From NCBI GenBank assembly GCA_013215515.1, contig JABSPC010000111.1, positions 1-5,698 of the forward strand: a stretch of DNA of 5,698 bases. The letters are read 5' to 3'. Source of the DNA: Crocinitomicaceae bacterium (lineage in GTDB: Bacteria; Bacteroidota; Bacteroidia; Flavobacteriales_D; Crocinitomicaceae). A program made the translations under genes and the position numbers. The notes below the pieces were generated by a model. It did no database searches, had not been told where the DNA came from, and saw only the letters and a program-made list of their open reading frames with translations. This document shows positions 1 through 5,345 of the stretch, piece by piece. Position 1 is the stretch's first letter, and every line of letters starts with the position of its first letter.

Positions 1-1
1 A

Positions 2-40
2 CAAGCTTTTTTTGAAAACTTTTTAAAAATTTTTTCTCTT
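2..40 (-). promoter_or_regulatory. Left-edge part of a third tandem promoter: -33 TTG and A-tract upstream element
   Basis: On the minus strand, three A-tracts (complements of 30-35, 20-24 and 7-13) are spaced about one helical turn apart and run into AAGCTTGT, whose TTG lies at 4-2. The same AAGCTTGT carries the -33 TTG of the complete promoter at 75-104. This looks like the UP-like region and -33 box of a further promoter whose -7 box lies just beyond the left edge. A-tracts followed by TTG are typical upstream of Bacteroidota rRNA and tRNA operons. The missing -7 box is inferred, not seen. Confidence 0.5.
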
Positions 41-53
41 TTAAATTCCGTCT

Positions 54-82
54 GCTTATCGTTATAAGCGGGGGCAAAGATA
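54..82 (-). repeat. 29-bp direct repeat, copy B (promoter -7 box plus start-of-transcript hairpin)
   Basis: This copy matches 167-195 at 27 of 29 positions, exactly 113 bp apart. Read on the minus strand it contains TATCTTTG, then a CCCCCGC run, then a perfect 6-bp inverted repeat (54-59 with 64-69, 4-nt loop). The differences from the other copy are at 64 (A/C) and 80 (A/G); the second falls in the variable nn of the -7 box. The duplication therefore preserves a promoter core and its first transcribed bases. Confidence 0.8.
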
Positions 83-104
83 GGTGCTCAATTCACATAA
101 ACAA
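75..104 (-). promoter_or_regulatory. Minus-strand promoter P2 of an off-window gene
   Basis: The minus strand reads TTG (104-102), a 19-nt spacer, then TATCTTTG (82-75). This is an exact fit to the Bacteroidota primary sigma-factor pattern. Transcription should start a few bases on, in the CCCCCGC stretch, and run leftwards out of the window. No open frame with coding character follows before the edge, which suits the leader of an RNA gene. The GC-rich start region resembles the discriminators of stringently controlled rRNA promoters in other bacteria, which is an analogy only. Confidence 0.75.
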
Positions 105-166
105 GCTTCTACGAAAGTTTATTTAAAATGTTTTACAAATCACCATTAGTCTTTCAATTGTACTTC

Positions 167-195
167 GCTTATCGTTCTAAGCGGGGGCAAAGGTA
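167..195 (-). repeat. 29-bp direct repeat, copy A (promoter -7 box plus start-of-transcript hairpin)
   Basis: Partner of the copy at 54-82. On the minus strand it holds TACCTTTG, the CCCCCGC run and an inverted repeat whose arms are 178-183 and 166-171 around a 6-nt centre. The hairpin survives in both copies although the loop-side base differs. That suggests the fold or palindrome is maintained rather than copied by accident. Confidence 0.8.
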
Positions 196-217
196 TGTAG
201 TCTTTCCTTACCTGCAA
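188..217 (-). promoter_or_regulatory. Minus-strand promoter P1 of an off-window gene
   Basis: The minus strand reads TTG (217-215), a 19-nt spacer, then TACCTTTG (195-188), the same geometry as the promoter 113 bp further on. Immediately upstream, three A-tracts (complements of 242-247, 233-238 and 222-225) are roughly helically phased and could act as an UP-like or curved element. It begins downstream of the terminator at 292-324, so it is insulated from the 70-aa protein gene and must serve something to the left. Confidence 0.75.
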
Positions 218-291
218 TGACTTTTCTCAATCTTTTTTACATTTTTTCTCATCTACTTTATAACTGTCTAACTAATAAGATAATGCAGGCG

Positions 292-324
292 AAAAAAAAG
301 GGACCTTCTAACGAAGACCCCTCT
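292..324 (-). terminator. Rho-independent terminator after the 70-aa protein gene
   Basis: On the minus strand a 9-bp stem (arms 321-313 and 308-300, with two G-T pairs) closes a GTTA loop and is followed by eight T residues (299-292). It begins about 20 bp after the stop codon of the gene ending at 345. The flanking AGA and TTT can extend the stem further. This is a textbook intrinsic terminator, and it separates that gene from the tandem promoters to its left. Confidence 0.9.
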
Positions 325-344
325 ATTCGATAAAGACTTAAAGT

Positions 345-557
345 CTATTTTTTCTTATTCTTCACCTTATCAAGCCACTTATCACTCTTCATTTCTCCGA
401 GTACAGTAACTTGTTTCATTCTTGAATAATCTTCTGCCGCCATTTGCATTTGCTCTTTTGTATCTCTTCTAATCAAGATACCTCCACTTCCTTGGTTCTT
501 AACTTCTATATAAAAACCATCCTTCAATCTCGCCGGCTTCGTTGCTGGTCTTCCCAT
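345..557 (-). CDS. Small basic protein of unknown function (70 aa)
   Basis: The protein opens with MGRPATKPARLKDGFYIEVKN, where GRP followed by basic residues recalls, but does not establish, an AT-hook-like start. A GILIRR strand, a likely helix (about residues 33-48, TKEQMQMAAEDYSRMK) and a lysine-rich tail (KNKKK) follow. I have the impression that similar short proteins of this pattern occur as conserved hypotheticals in Flavobacteriia, but I cannot verify this here. There is no signal peptide or membrane segment, so it should be cytoplasmic; nucleic-acid binding is a guess from charge. The gene stands alone, with its own promoter (592-620) and a strong terminator (292-324). AGAAG lies 5' of the ATG as a weak ribosome site. 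The complete signals on both sides make it very likely a real gene. Confidence 0.8.
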   Translation of the reverse strand: MGRPATKPARLKDGFYIEVKNQGSGGILIRRDTKEQMQMAAEDYSRMKQVTVLGEMKSDKWLDKVKNKKK

Positions 558-591
558 ATTCTTCTATGTGTATTAATATTTTGTAATCTTT

Positions 592-620
592 CCAAGATAC
601 GAAAGAAAGAAAGAATTCAA
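592..620 (-). promoter_or_regulatory. Promoter for the 70-aa protein gene
   Basis: The minus strand reads TTG (620-618), an 18-nt spacer, then TATCTTGG (599-592), one mismatch from TAnnTTTG. The predicted leader is roughly 25-30 nt before the ATG at 557. With the downstream terminator it makes the small gene monocistronic. Confidence 0.5.
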
Positions 621-636
621 AATTTATTAAACATTA

Positions 637-1149
637 TTATGAATCTAATAATTCACTCGTATCTTCTATATTAAAAGGCGCTTGTTCAGATCCTTTAATT
701 TTATTGTATTTCGAACTTTGACCAAACCCGATAATTGCTATAATGAACATGACTACACAATATCCGAGCCACGCCATTCCAATTTCATCAAATGACATAG
801 CTCCAGGAGAACTTAGCATCGCGAAGTTCCACAATAGAATTATCCCAGTTAAACTCAAAGCAATAATTGAACTTGTCTTCATTGATTTGGTTTTCACTTT
901 CCTTAGCCCTGTAATATTCATAAAAATAAAATAGCCTAGAAAAAGAAGTGACAATAACCCTACCTGAGTAGAAAGTTCATCTCTACCTGGCCCAAGTTCA
1001 AATCCATAATCTCTCGAAGCTTGTTCCAAGTACGTATAATTACCATACATTATAACAGTCGCTTTTTCAGCTTCTATAAAATAGTAACCACAAACCAAGA
1101 AAAAGATAACAGACAAACCAATTCCGATGGTATAAATAGACTTACTCAT
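637..1149 (-). CDS. Four-helix integral membrane protein of unknown function (170 aa)
   Basis: I do not recognise the family. Four hydrophobic segments are visible at about residues 6-25, 61-80, 92-111 and 122-142. A 35-residue polar loop (26-60, rich in Y, E and D, with GPGRDELS) joins the first two. The lysine-rich loop at 81-91 (RKVKTKSMK) and the tail (SSKYNKIK) predict, by the positive-inside rule, a protein with both ends in the cytoplasm and the 26-60 loop outside. The C-terminus is an acidic tail (EDTSELLDS). It lies 39 nt after the AlbA_2-domain gene, with a good promoter match overlapping that gene's stop, so it may be transcribed alone or by read-through. No terminator is obvious after it. 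No enzymatic motif is seen. Confidence 0.75.
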   Translation of the reverse strand: MSKSIYTIGIGLSVIFFLVCGYYFIEAEKATVIMYGNYTYLEQASRDYGFELGPGRDELSTQVGLLSLLFLGYFIFMNITGLRKVKTKSMKTSSIIALSLTGIILLWNFAMLSSPGAMSFDEIGMAWLGYCVVMFIIAIIGFGQSSKYNKIKGSEQAPFNIEDTSELLDS

Positions 1150-1183
1150 AGTAACTTAGTGTTCTTATTCGGCGCAATAATAG

Positions 1184-1211
1184 CAAATTTATTTGTGAAT
1201 TGAATAAGCAA
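1184..1211 (-). promoter_or_regulatory. Likely promoter for the four-helix membrane protein
   Basis: The minus strand reads TTG (1211-1209), a 17-nt spacer, then TAAATTTG (1191-1184), a perfect -7 box that overlaps the stop codon of the upstream AlbA_2-domain gene. The predicted leader is about 28 nt to the ATG at 1149. The sequence is AT-rich, so a chance match is possible. Confidence 0.45.
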
Positions 1212-1812
1212 CTCCAGATTCAACAATGACACAATATACCAACTCCCAATGGATTAACTCCGCGAGGTATGCATTAATATCATTCTTATTGAGTGCTGAA
1301 AACCGAAATATTTTAGAAATTGTAACAGGGGCGTATTCCTCTACTAGTTTTAATACATGCTGTAGATCACCATTCAATTCATTTGGTTTCGGCGTAGCTT
1401 CATCTTGTGATTTCCATAAATGAATGATTACACGATTACTTATTAAAGTGTGATCCTTGATTCGATGATAAAAGCTCAATTGTCCATCATCTCCTTTTGA
1501 TTTATGCTTAGGATTCGATTTTTTCACCTCAACTTCAAGAACCAGGTGTCGTCCATCATTAACAGTTCTCGACTCAATTTCAACCATAGGAAAGCATTCA
1601 TTAGTAGCAATGTCTTGAATTTCTTTAACATCCTCTTCTGGATTGCTGCCTACAACCTTCCCTTTTTTATCTACACCAATCAGAATTGTCCCTCCGTTTG
1701 TATTCGCGAACGCAACTAGAGTTCTCGCGAGATTTAAGCGATTCTCCGTTTCTGGGAAAAATTCTAGAGATACATTTCGACCGCTAGCTATTAATTGTTT
1801 CAATTCTGACAT
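1189..1812 (-). CDS. AlbA_2 (Schlafen-type) domain protein, putative DNA-binding or ATP-binding (207 aa)
   Basis: The N-terminal two thirds show the AlbA_2 pattern: an LEF start (residues 16-18), then LVAFANTNGGTILIGVDKKGKVVG (about 32-55) with the family's characteristic AFaNt-GG-iliGV core. Further on come a VEVKKS strand (95-99) and FYHRIKDHT (114-122), equivalent to the usual Y-x-R-x-x-x-x-T element. The C-terminal part (about 148-207) looks like a winged helix-turn-helix. Family members are often labelled transcriptional regulators, but few are characterised. Here no helicase or ATPase domain follows, so the protein is short. The start lies 16 nt after aroE with no promoter between, so it is probably the last gene of the rhodanese-DUF368-aroE unit. 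The K usual after LEF is replaced (LEFFPETEN). Target and function are unknown. Confidence 0.8.
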   Translation of the reverse strand: MSELKQLIASGRNVSLEFFPETENRLNLARTLVAFANTNGGTILIGVDKKGKVVGSNPEEDVKEIQDIATNECFPMVEIESRTVNDGRHLVLEVEVKKSNPKHKSKGDDGQLSFYHRIKDHTLISNRVIIHLWKSQDEATPKPNELNGDLQHVLKLVEEYAPVTISKIFRFSALNKNDINAYLAELIHWELVYCVIVESGVAYSIHK

Positions 1813-1828
1813 TAAGATATTTTTTCAC

Positions 1829-2554
1829 TTATTCTGCCGTCCAGATCTGGTACGACTTTAGTGCTTGTTGTTTTAGCATTGTTTCGCCATTCATAATAGT
1901 CGCATTATTCTCTTCTGCAGATTGAAGAAACATTGTCTTTACTGGATTGTAAATCAAATCAACAACCAAATGCTCTTGAGTAAGAAACTCGAATGGAAAT
2001 GAAACACAATCACCCACATTTGGAAAAGTTCCAACAGGAGTTGTATTCACTACTATTTTACATGCTCTCAGCATATGCTCATTTATGTCCTCGTATGAAA
2101 ACTCATTTTCACCAGAAGGGCTTCTTGAAATGAAAATCACATCCAATCCAATTTGCTTAAGAACGAATTCAACTGCTTTTGACGCTCCACCAGTTCCTAA
2201 GATTAAAGCGCGTTCATGCTTGTTCGTCAAGAAAGGCTTAATGGATTGATGAAAACCGAAAACATCCGAGTTATGGCCCATTAACCTTCCATCAACACAT
2301 TGGACGACATTAACAGCGCCAATAAAATTGGCCTCATCGGTTAATTCATCGAGAAAAGGAATTATAGTTTGCTTATAGGGAATGGTGACATTGAACCCAT
2401 CGAATGAATCTCGAATCCCAACGAAGTCCTCTATTGTCTGCAACTCTATATTCCTATATGTTCCTGAGATGTTGTTCTTTTCGAAGTAGCCTTCAAAAAA
2501 AGACTTTGAAAATGAGTGTTCTAATGACTTTCCTATTAAACCGTACTTCTTCAT
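1829..2554 (-). CDS. aroE: Shikimate dehydrogenase (NADP-dependent)
   Basis: This cytoplasmic enzyme reduces 3-dehydroshikimate to shikimate with NADPH, a step of the chorismate pathway. All key parts are visible in 241 aa: the shikimate-binding S14-x-S16, catalytic K61 in NVTIPYK, N82 in GAVN, D97 in GHNSD, the nucleotide loop GTGGAS (120-125), an SRS segment (143-145) as in NADP-preferring members, NTTPVG (170-175), DLIYNP (199-204) and the closing NGETMLKQQA (222-231). The length is slightly short of the E. coli enzyme (about 270 aa). The frame stays open 25 codons further upstream, but that stretch lies inside the DUF368 gene. The chosen ATG gives the natural MKKYGLIG start and an ATGA overlap with the DUF368 stop, implying translational coupling. 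I am very sure of this call. Confidence 0.97.
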   Translation of the reverse strand: MKKYGLIGKSLEHSFSKSFFEGYFEKNNISGTYRNIELQTIEDFVGIRDSFDGFNVTIPYKQTIIPFLDELTDEANFIGAVNVVQCVDGRLMGHNSDVFGFHQSIKPFLTNKHERALILGTGGASKAVEFVLKQIGLDVIFISRSPSGENEFSYEDINEHMLRACKIVVNTTPVGTFPNVGDCVSFPFEFLTQEHLVVDLIYNPVKTMFLQSAEENNATIMNGETMLKQQALKSYQIWTAE

Positions 2555-3477
2555 GACTTCTTTGGAGCGAAACGTTCTAGAATAACAATTAACGCCAATC
2601 CTATAACAGCACAGCCAATTCCCATCCATAATTGTGCGTCACCAACAAAATCGTTAGGAAGAACATTCGCCATCATATAATCTTTCTTTCCGTCCGAATG
2701 CTCCACGATAACTTTACCAAAAGCATTTTTCCATGGCCATACCTTATATAAGGAACCAATCATAATTCCAGTTAGTAAAGCGATTGTAATTTCTTTGTAT
2801 TTTGAAAATAAGAACTTAAGAACACGTGCAAAAGTCATTAATCCAATAAAGCATCCCATTGCAAAAAGTCCTATAACCATTAAGTCTCTTTCCTTCAATG
2901 CCTCTAGTACAACTTGATATGCTCCAAGCAACACCAAAATAAAGGAGCCTGAAATACCTGGAAGGATCATGGCGCAAATTGCAATTGCACCACTTAGCAC
3001 GATATACCAGCCTTCACTTCCTTGAGCAACAGTTTGAATCGTTGAAATATAAAATGCTATTCCTGTACCGATCAAAAGCGAAATGATTACACCTGGCGTC
3101 CATTTTTTTATCGTTTTTCCAACAAGCCAAACACTTGCTATGATCAATCCAAAGAAGAAATTCCAAAGTAAAACTCCGTGATTGTCTAGCAAATACATTA
3201 CTGCCTTGGCCAAAGAAAAGACACTTATAATAATTCCTCCAAAAAGGAAAACGAAGAAGGTTCCATTAATATACTTCCAGAAAGGTTTGATTCCTTCTTT
3301 GAAAAGAATCTTAACGGCTCCAAGGTTTATATTGTTGAGACTTTCGATTAACTCTTCGTAAATCCCGGTAATAAAAGCGATAGTTCCGCCAGAGACACCA
3401 GGAACAACATCCGCCGCGCCCATTGCCATTCCTCTAACGGAAAGCATTAAGTATTGTAAAAGAGATCTTTCTTTCAT
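2551..3477 (-). CDS. DUF368 integral membrane protein, likely polyprenyl-phosphate transporter
   Basis: This is a 308-aa protein with many hydrophobic helices. It carries the family hallmark twice: DVVPGVSGGTIAFITGIYEELI (residues 23-44) and AMILPGISGSFILVLLGAY (169-187). These duplicated PG-SG motifs suggest two inverted halves with re-entrant segments. DUF368 members (PopT) have been reported to return undecaprenyl phosphate from the outer to the inner face of the cytoplasmic membrane for reuse in cell-wall synthesis. That function is carried over by family, not shown here. A polar stretch at about 250-280, with WPWKNAFG and DGKKDYMM, probably forms a loop between the last helices. The gene starts 1 nt after the rhodanese stop and overlaps aroE by 4 nt, so it sits in the middle of a tight operon. 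Confidence 0.92.
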   Translation of the reverse strand: MKERSLLQYLMLSVRGMAMGAADVVPGVSGGTIAFITGIYEELIESLNNINLGAVKILFKEGIKPFWKYINGTFFVFLFGGIIISVFSLAKAVMYLLDNHGVLLWNFFFGLIIASVWLVGKTIKKWTPGVIISLLIGTGIAFYISTIQTVAQGSEGWYIVLSGAIAICAMILPGISGSFILVLLGAYQVVLEALKERDLMVIGLFAMGCFIGLMTFARVLKFLFSKYKEITIALLTGIMIGSLYKVWPWKNAFGKVIVEHSDGKKDYMMANVLPNDFVGDAQLWMGIGCAVIGLALIVILERFAPKKS

Positions 3478-3478
3478 A

Positions 3479-3796
3479 CTAATATGCTTCTAATGAGCTA
3501 TCAACTGTATCGATCCAAGCTAAAATCCCACCTGAAACAATAGTTACCTTTTTCATTTCTGCTTCGGTTTCCAAATAGTTAGCAACTGCTTCAGCTCTTT
3601 TTCCAGAACGACACAATACTGCAACTTCGAAATCTGCGTTGATTTCACTCACCCTTGAAGAAATATCTCCCATTGGAATATGTAATCCACCAATTTGGCA
3701 AATATCCAATTCATAAGATTCTCTAATATCTAAAAGAACCAAATCGCTTTTAGCATTTATCTTATCATTAAGTTCTACGGGTGTCATGTAATTCAT
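3479..3796 (-). CDS. Single-domain rhodanese-like protein
   Basis: This 105-aa protein is one rhodanese domain: the LLDIRE signature (21-26) and the active loop C62-R-S-G-K-R with the persulfide-carrying cysteine, then an SGGILAW end (88-94) typical of the family. It has no signal peptide, so it is a cytoplasmic sulfur carrier or transferase of the GlpE/PspE-like type; the acceptor is unknown. It heads the operon with the DUF368 gene and aroE. The start is uncertain. AAGGAG (3804-3799) lies only 2 nt from the ATG at 3796 but 11 nt from the next in-frame ATG (3787, giving 102 aa). The first is annotated here, and both give an intact domain. Confidence 0.93.
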   Translation of the reverse strand: MNYMTPVELNDKINAKSDLVLLDIRESYELDICQIGGLHIPMGDISSRVSEINADFEVAVLCRSGKRAEAVANYLETEAEMKKVTIVSGGILAWIDTVDSSLEAY

Positions 3797-3816
3797 CTCT
3801 CCTTATTTTAATGAGG

Positions 3817-3824
3817 CAAAGATA
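3817..3824 (-). promoter_or_regulatory. -7 box of the rhodanese-DUF368-aroE operon promoter
   Basis: The minus strand reads TATCTTTG, a perfect TAnnTTTG, in the 42-nt gap upstream of the rhodanese gene. It implies a start near 3810 and a very short leader of roughly 15-25 nt that includes AAGGAG. No TTG occurs at the usual distance (the nearest candidate is TTC at 20 nt), so the -33 side is weak or depends on an activator. Confidence 0.5.
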
Positions 3825-3838
3825 GAAAATGAAACTGA

Positions 3839-4318
3839 TTACTTGAATTTAATTGAGACGATCATTTCGAATTTAGCAACTTCATTACCACCTTCATCAA
3901 TTGCCGAAACCTCAATTTCTTGATTCACTCTTTCACCGGATGATAAAGCACTTTCCACAGCCTTTTTAATGAGATGACCTTGATTAGAAACAAAGGTCAC
4001 ATTACTTTCGGCACGCATTATAAATTCTGCTTTTACGCCTTTAAAAGCAAAGGACATTTTCTTTGTAGATTGAGCAGCATAATAAAAAGCATGCAATCCA
4101 GCTGCGAGATCCGCACCAACAGCAAGAGCGCCGAAGTACATTGACCCAAGATGGTTTTTTGTTCTTCTTTTAAGTCGAATTTTAAGCTTGGAATAATCAT
4201 CGTTTAATTCCAACAACCGAGGACGCACAAATCCAACCATAGGAATTTTAAACATTCCAAGTAGCCAAAGCTTGCGCTTCATTGATTTTAATGAAATTTC
4301 GTTATTCTCCTTTTTCAT
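3839..4318 (-). CDS. DUF4442 hotdog-fold protein, putative thioesterase
   Basis: This 159-aa protein matches the DUF4442 pattern: FKIPMVGFVRPRLLELND (23-40), then NHLGSMYFGALAVGADLAAGL (55-75) and an alternating strand region to the C-terminus. The NH-G-M-FGAL helix with acidic D70 resembles the central helix and catalytic acid of PaaI-type acyl-CoA thioesterases. Substrate and activity are unproven, and some DUF4442 proteins have no known function. It overlaps the end of the flavoprotein gene by 17 nt, so the two are probably co-transcribed. The first ATG lacks a clear ribosome site. An AAGGAG lies just inside the coding start (4311-4306), which leaves the exact start open; ATG at 4282 is the next option. 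The domain begins after both, so the call is unaffected. Confidence 0.85.
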   Translation of the reverse strand: MKKENNEISLKSMKRKLWLLGMFKIPMVGFVRPRLLELNDDYSKLKIRLKRRTKNHLGSMYFGALAVGADLAAGLHAFYYAAQSTKKMSFAFKGVKAEFIMRAESNVTFVSNQGHLIKKAVESALSSGERVNQEIEVSAIDEGGNEVAKFEMIVSIKFK

Positions 4319-5276
4319 ATTCTCGAATTAGTTGACTAACAATCTCTTTCATTGGACGAATTTGTTTTACATGTTCAATTGACGGGCCTGCACACCAAAC
4401 TGTTTTATACGTCGAACTAAATGCGGCTTTTTGAAGACGTTTAGATCCACGAACGAAGGTTAGCGCCTTCATCCATTTTTTTAATCGCTTGTTCTTATTT
4501 AGAAACCGCTCGAATCCTGTTTGTTTCGTTCCCACCTTTTGAACATAAGGTGTATTAATCACCGTACATGGCGTTCCTGACAATTTGGTTGTCATTACGA
4601 TATCCTTTTTTCCATAATCGACGCAGGCTTGTTTGTACTCGTTTGAAACTTTAGATTCGTCACAAGCGATAAACATTGATCCGATTGATAATCCATCTGC
4701 TCCATGATCAAGCATTTTTCTAACCTCGAGACCGTTGCCCACACCTCCTGCCGAAATTATAGGAATACTACATTCTGCTTTCAACAATGGAATTAATTCC
4801 ATATATGAAGTTGGTCCAGAGTGCCCGCCTGCTTCTTTGTTAACAGCAATAATTGCATCGGCGCCTAGAGACTCAACTTTCTTTGCATACTTGACATCGA
4901 CAACATCACAAAAGACTTTAACACCATTTTCGTGGGCCATCTTAATCGTGTCTTCCGGGGAACCAAGCGAGGTAATTAAAAAGTCGACCTTTTCTTCACA
5001 GCAGACTCTAAGTTGGTCCTTATAAAGGAAGTTAGATTTATTGACGATAATATTAATTCCGAATGAGCCCTTTGTCTCTTTCTTAATTTCTTGAATTGCC
5101 GTTCTCAGTTCTTCAACAGATCTATAGTTCAAAGCTGGAATAGCCCCAGTAACACCAGCATTAATAGCTTCAATAATCATCTCTTTATTAGACACCAAAA
5201 ACATTGGGGCTACAATAATGGGAAACTCAATATTGAGCATTTTTGACAACGCGAATTCACTGGGATTCAATTTCAT
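4302..5276 (-). CDS. Nitronate monooxygenase / 2-nitropropane dioxygenase-family FMN oxidoreductase
   Basis: This 324-aa protein is a TIM-barrel flavoprotein of the NMO/FabK-like family. Visible motifs in order: FPIIVAPM (18-25) at the first strand, INIIV (74-78), EAGGHSG (148-154) with the H152 that matches the catalytic histidine of class I NMOs, SAGGVGNG (175-182) and GADGLSIGSMF (192-202) for FMN phosphate binding, and WCAGPSIE (294-301) near the end. Characterised members oxidise alkyl nitronates. Many close homologues have no tested substrate, and enoyl-ACP reductase FabK shares the fold, so the precise reaction is open. It is soluble, with no signal peptide. It leads a pair with the DUF4442 gene and faces divergently away from menA across 69 nt. 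I found no convincing promoter for it in that gap. Confidence 0.9.
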   Translation of the reverse strand: MKLNPSEFALSKMLNIEFPIIVAPMFLVSNKEMIIEAINAGVTGAIPALNYRSVEELRTAIQEIKKETKGSFGINIIVNKSNFLYKDQLRVCCEEKVDFLITSLGSPEDTIKMAHENGVKVFCDVVDVKYAKKVESLGADAIIAVNKEAGGHSGPTSYMELIPLLKAECSIPIISAGGVGNGLEVRKMLDHGADGLSIGSMFIACDESKVSNEYKQACVDYGKKDIVMTTKLSGTPCTVINTPYVQKVGTKQTGFERFLNKNKRLKKWMKALTFVRGSKRLQKAAFSSTYKTVWCAGPSIEHVKQIRPMKEIVSQLIREYEKGE

Positions 5277-5333
5277 ATTGTCAATATATGCATTTTACTA
5301 TGCGTGCACAAATAATAAATTCAATAATGATGT

Positions 5334-5341
5334 TAGATTTG
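5334..5341 (+). promoter_or_regulatory. Possible menA -7 box placed for a leaderless transcript
   Basis: The plus strand reads TAGATTTG, a perfect TAnnTTTG, ending 4 nt before the menA ATG at 5346. Transcription from it would begin at or very near the A of the start codon. No TTG lies 17-23 nt upstream, which weakens the call. The 69-nt gap (5277-5345) holds no other clear signal on either strand. Confidence 0.35.
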
Positions 5342-5345
5342 TGAT

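Noticed and set aside
54..82. Plus-strand terminator formed by the small hairpin
   Set aside because: The stem is followed by GGGGGCAAAG rather than a T run, and the T-rich DNA lies on the wrong side. The promoter reading explains the sequence better.
54..195. CRISPR-like pair of 29-bp palindromic repeats
   Set aside because: There are only two copies, separated by 84 bp, which is too long for a spacer. The repeat contains a promoter -7 box in the right geometry, and no cas genes are present.
444..674. Plus-strand open frame opposite the 70-aa gene
   Set aside because: It spans an intergenic region and two minus-strand genes. Its translation looks random, whereas the minus-strand gene has a promoter and a terminator.
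1189..1812. Schlafen-like defence gene
   Set aside because: Only the AlbA_2 domain and a C-terminal helix-turn-helix are present. There is no nuclease or helicase part, and the neighbours are housekeeping genes.
2555..2629. Upstream extension of aroE by 25 codons
   Set aside because: The added residues lie inside the DUF368 gene in another frame and have no AroE-like sequence. The ATG at 2554 gives the normal family N-terminus and an ATGA overlap.
4735..5025. 96-codon open frame on the plus strand
   Set aside because: It lies wholly antisense to the conserved flavoprotein gene, has no recognisable protein features and no start signals, and is a shadow of that gene.
5277..5345. Promoter for the flavoprotein gene in the divergent gap
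   Set aside because: Minus-strand candidates such as ATTATTTG or ATATATTG miss two or more key bases or sit too close to the ATG, so none can be supported.
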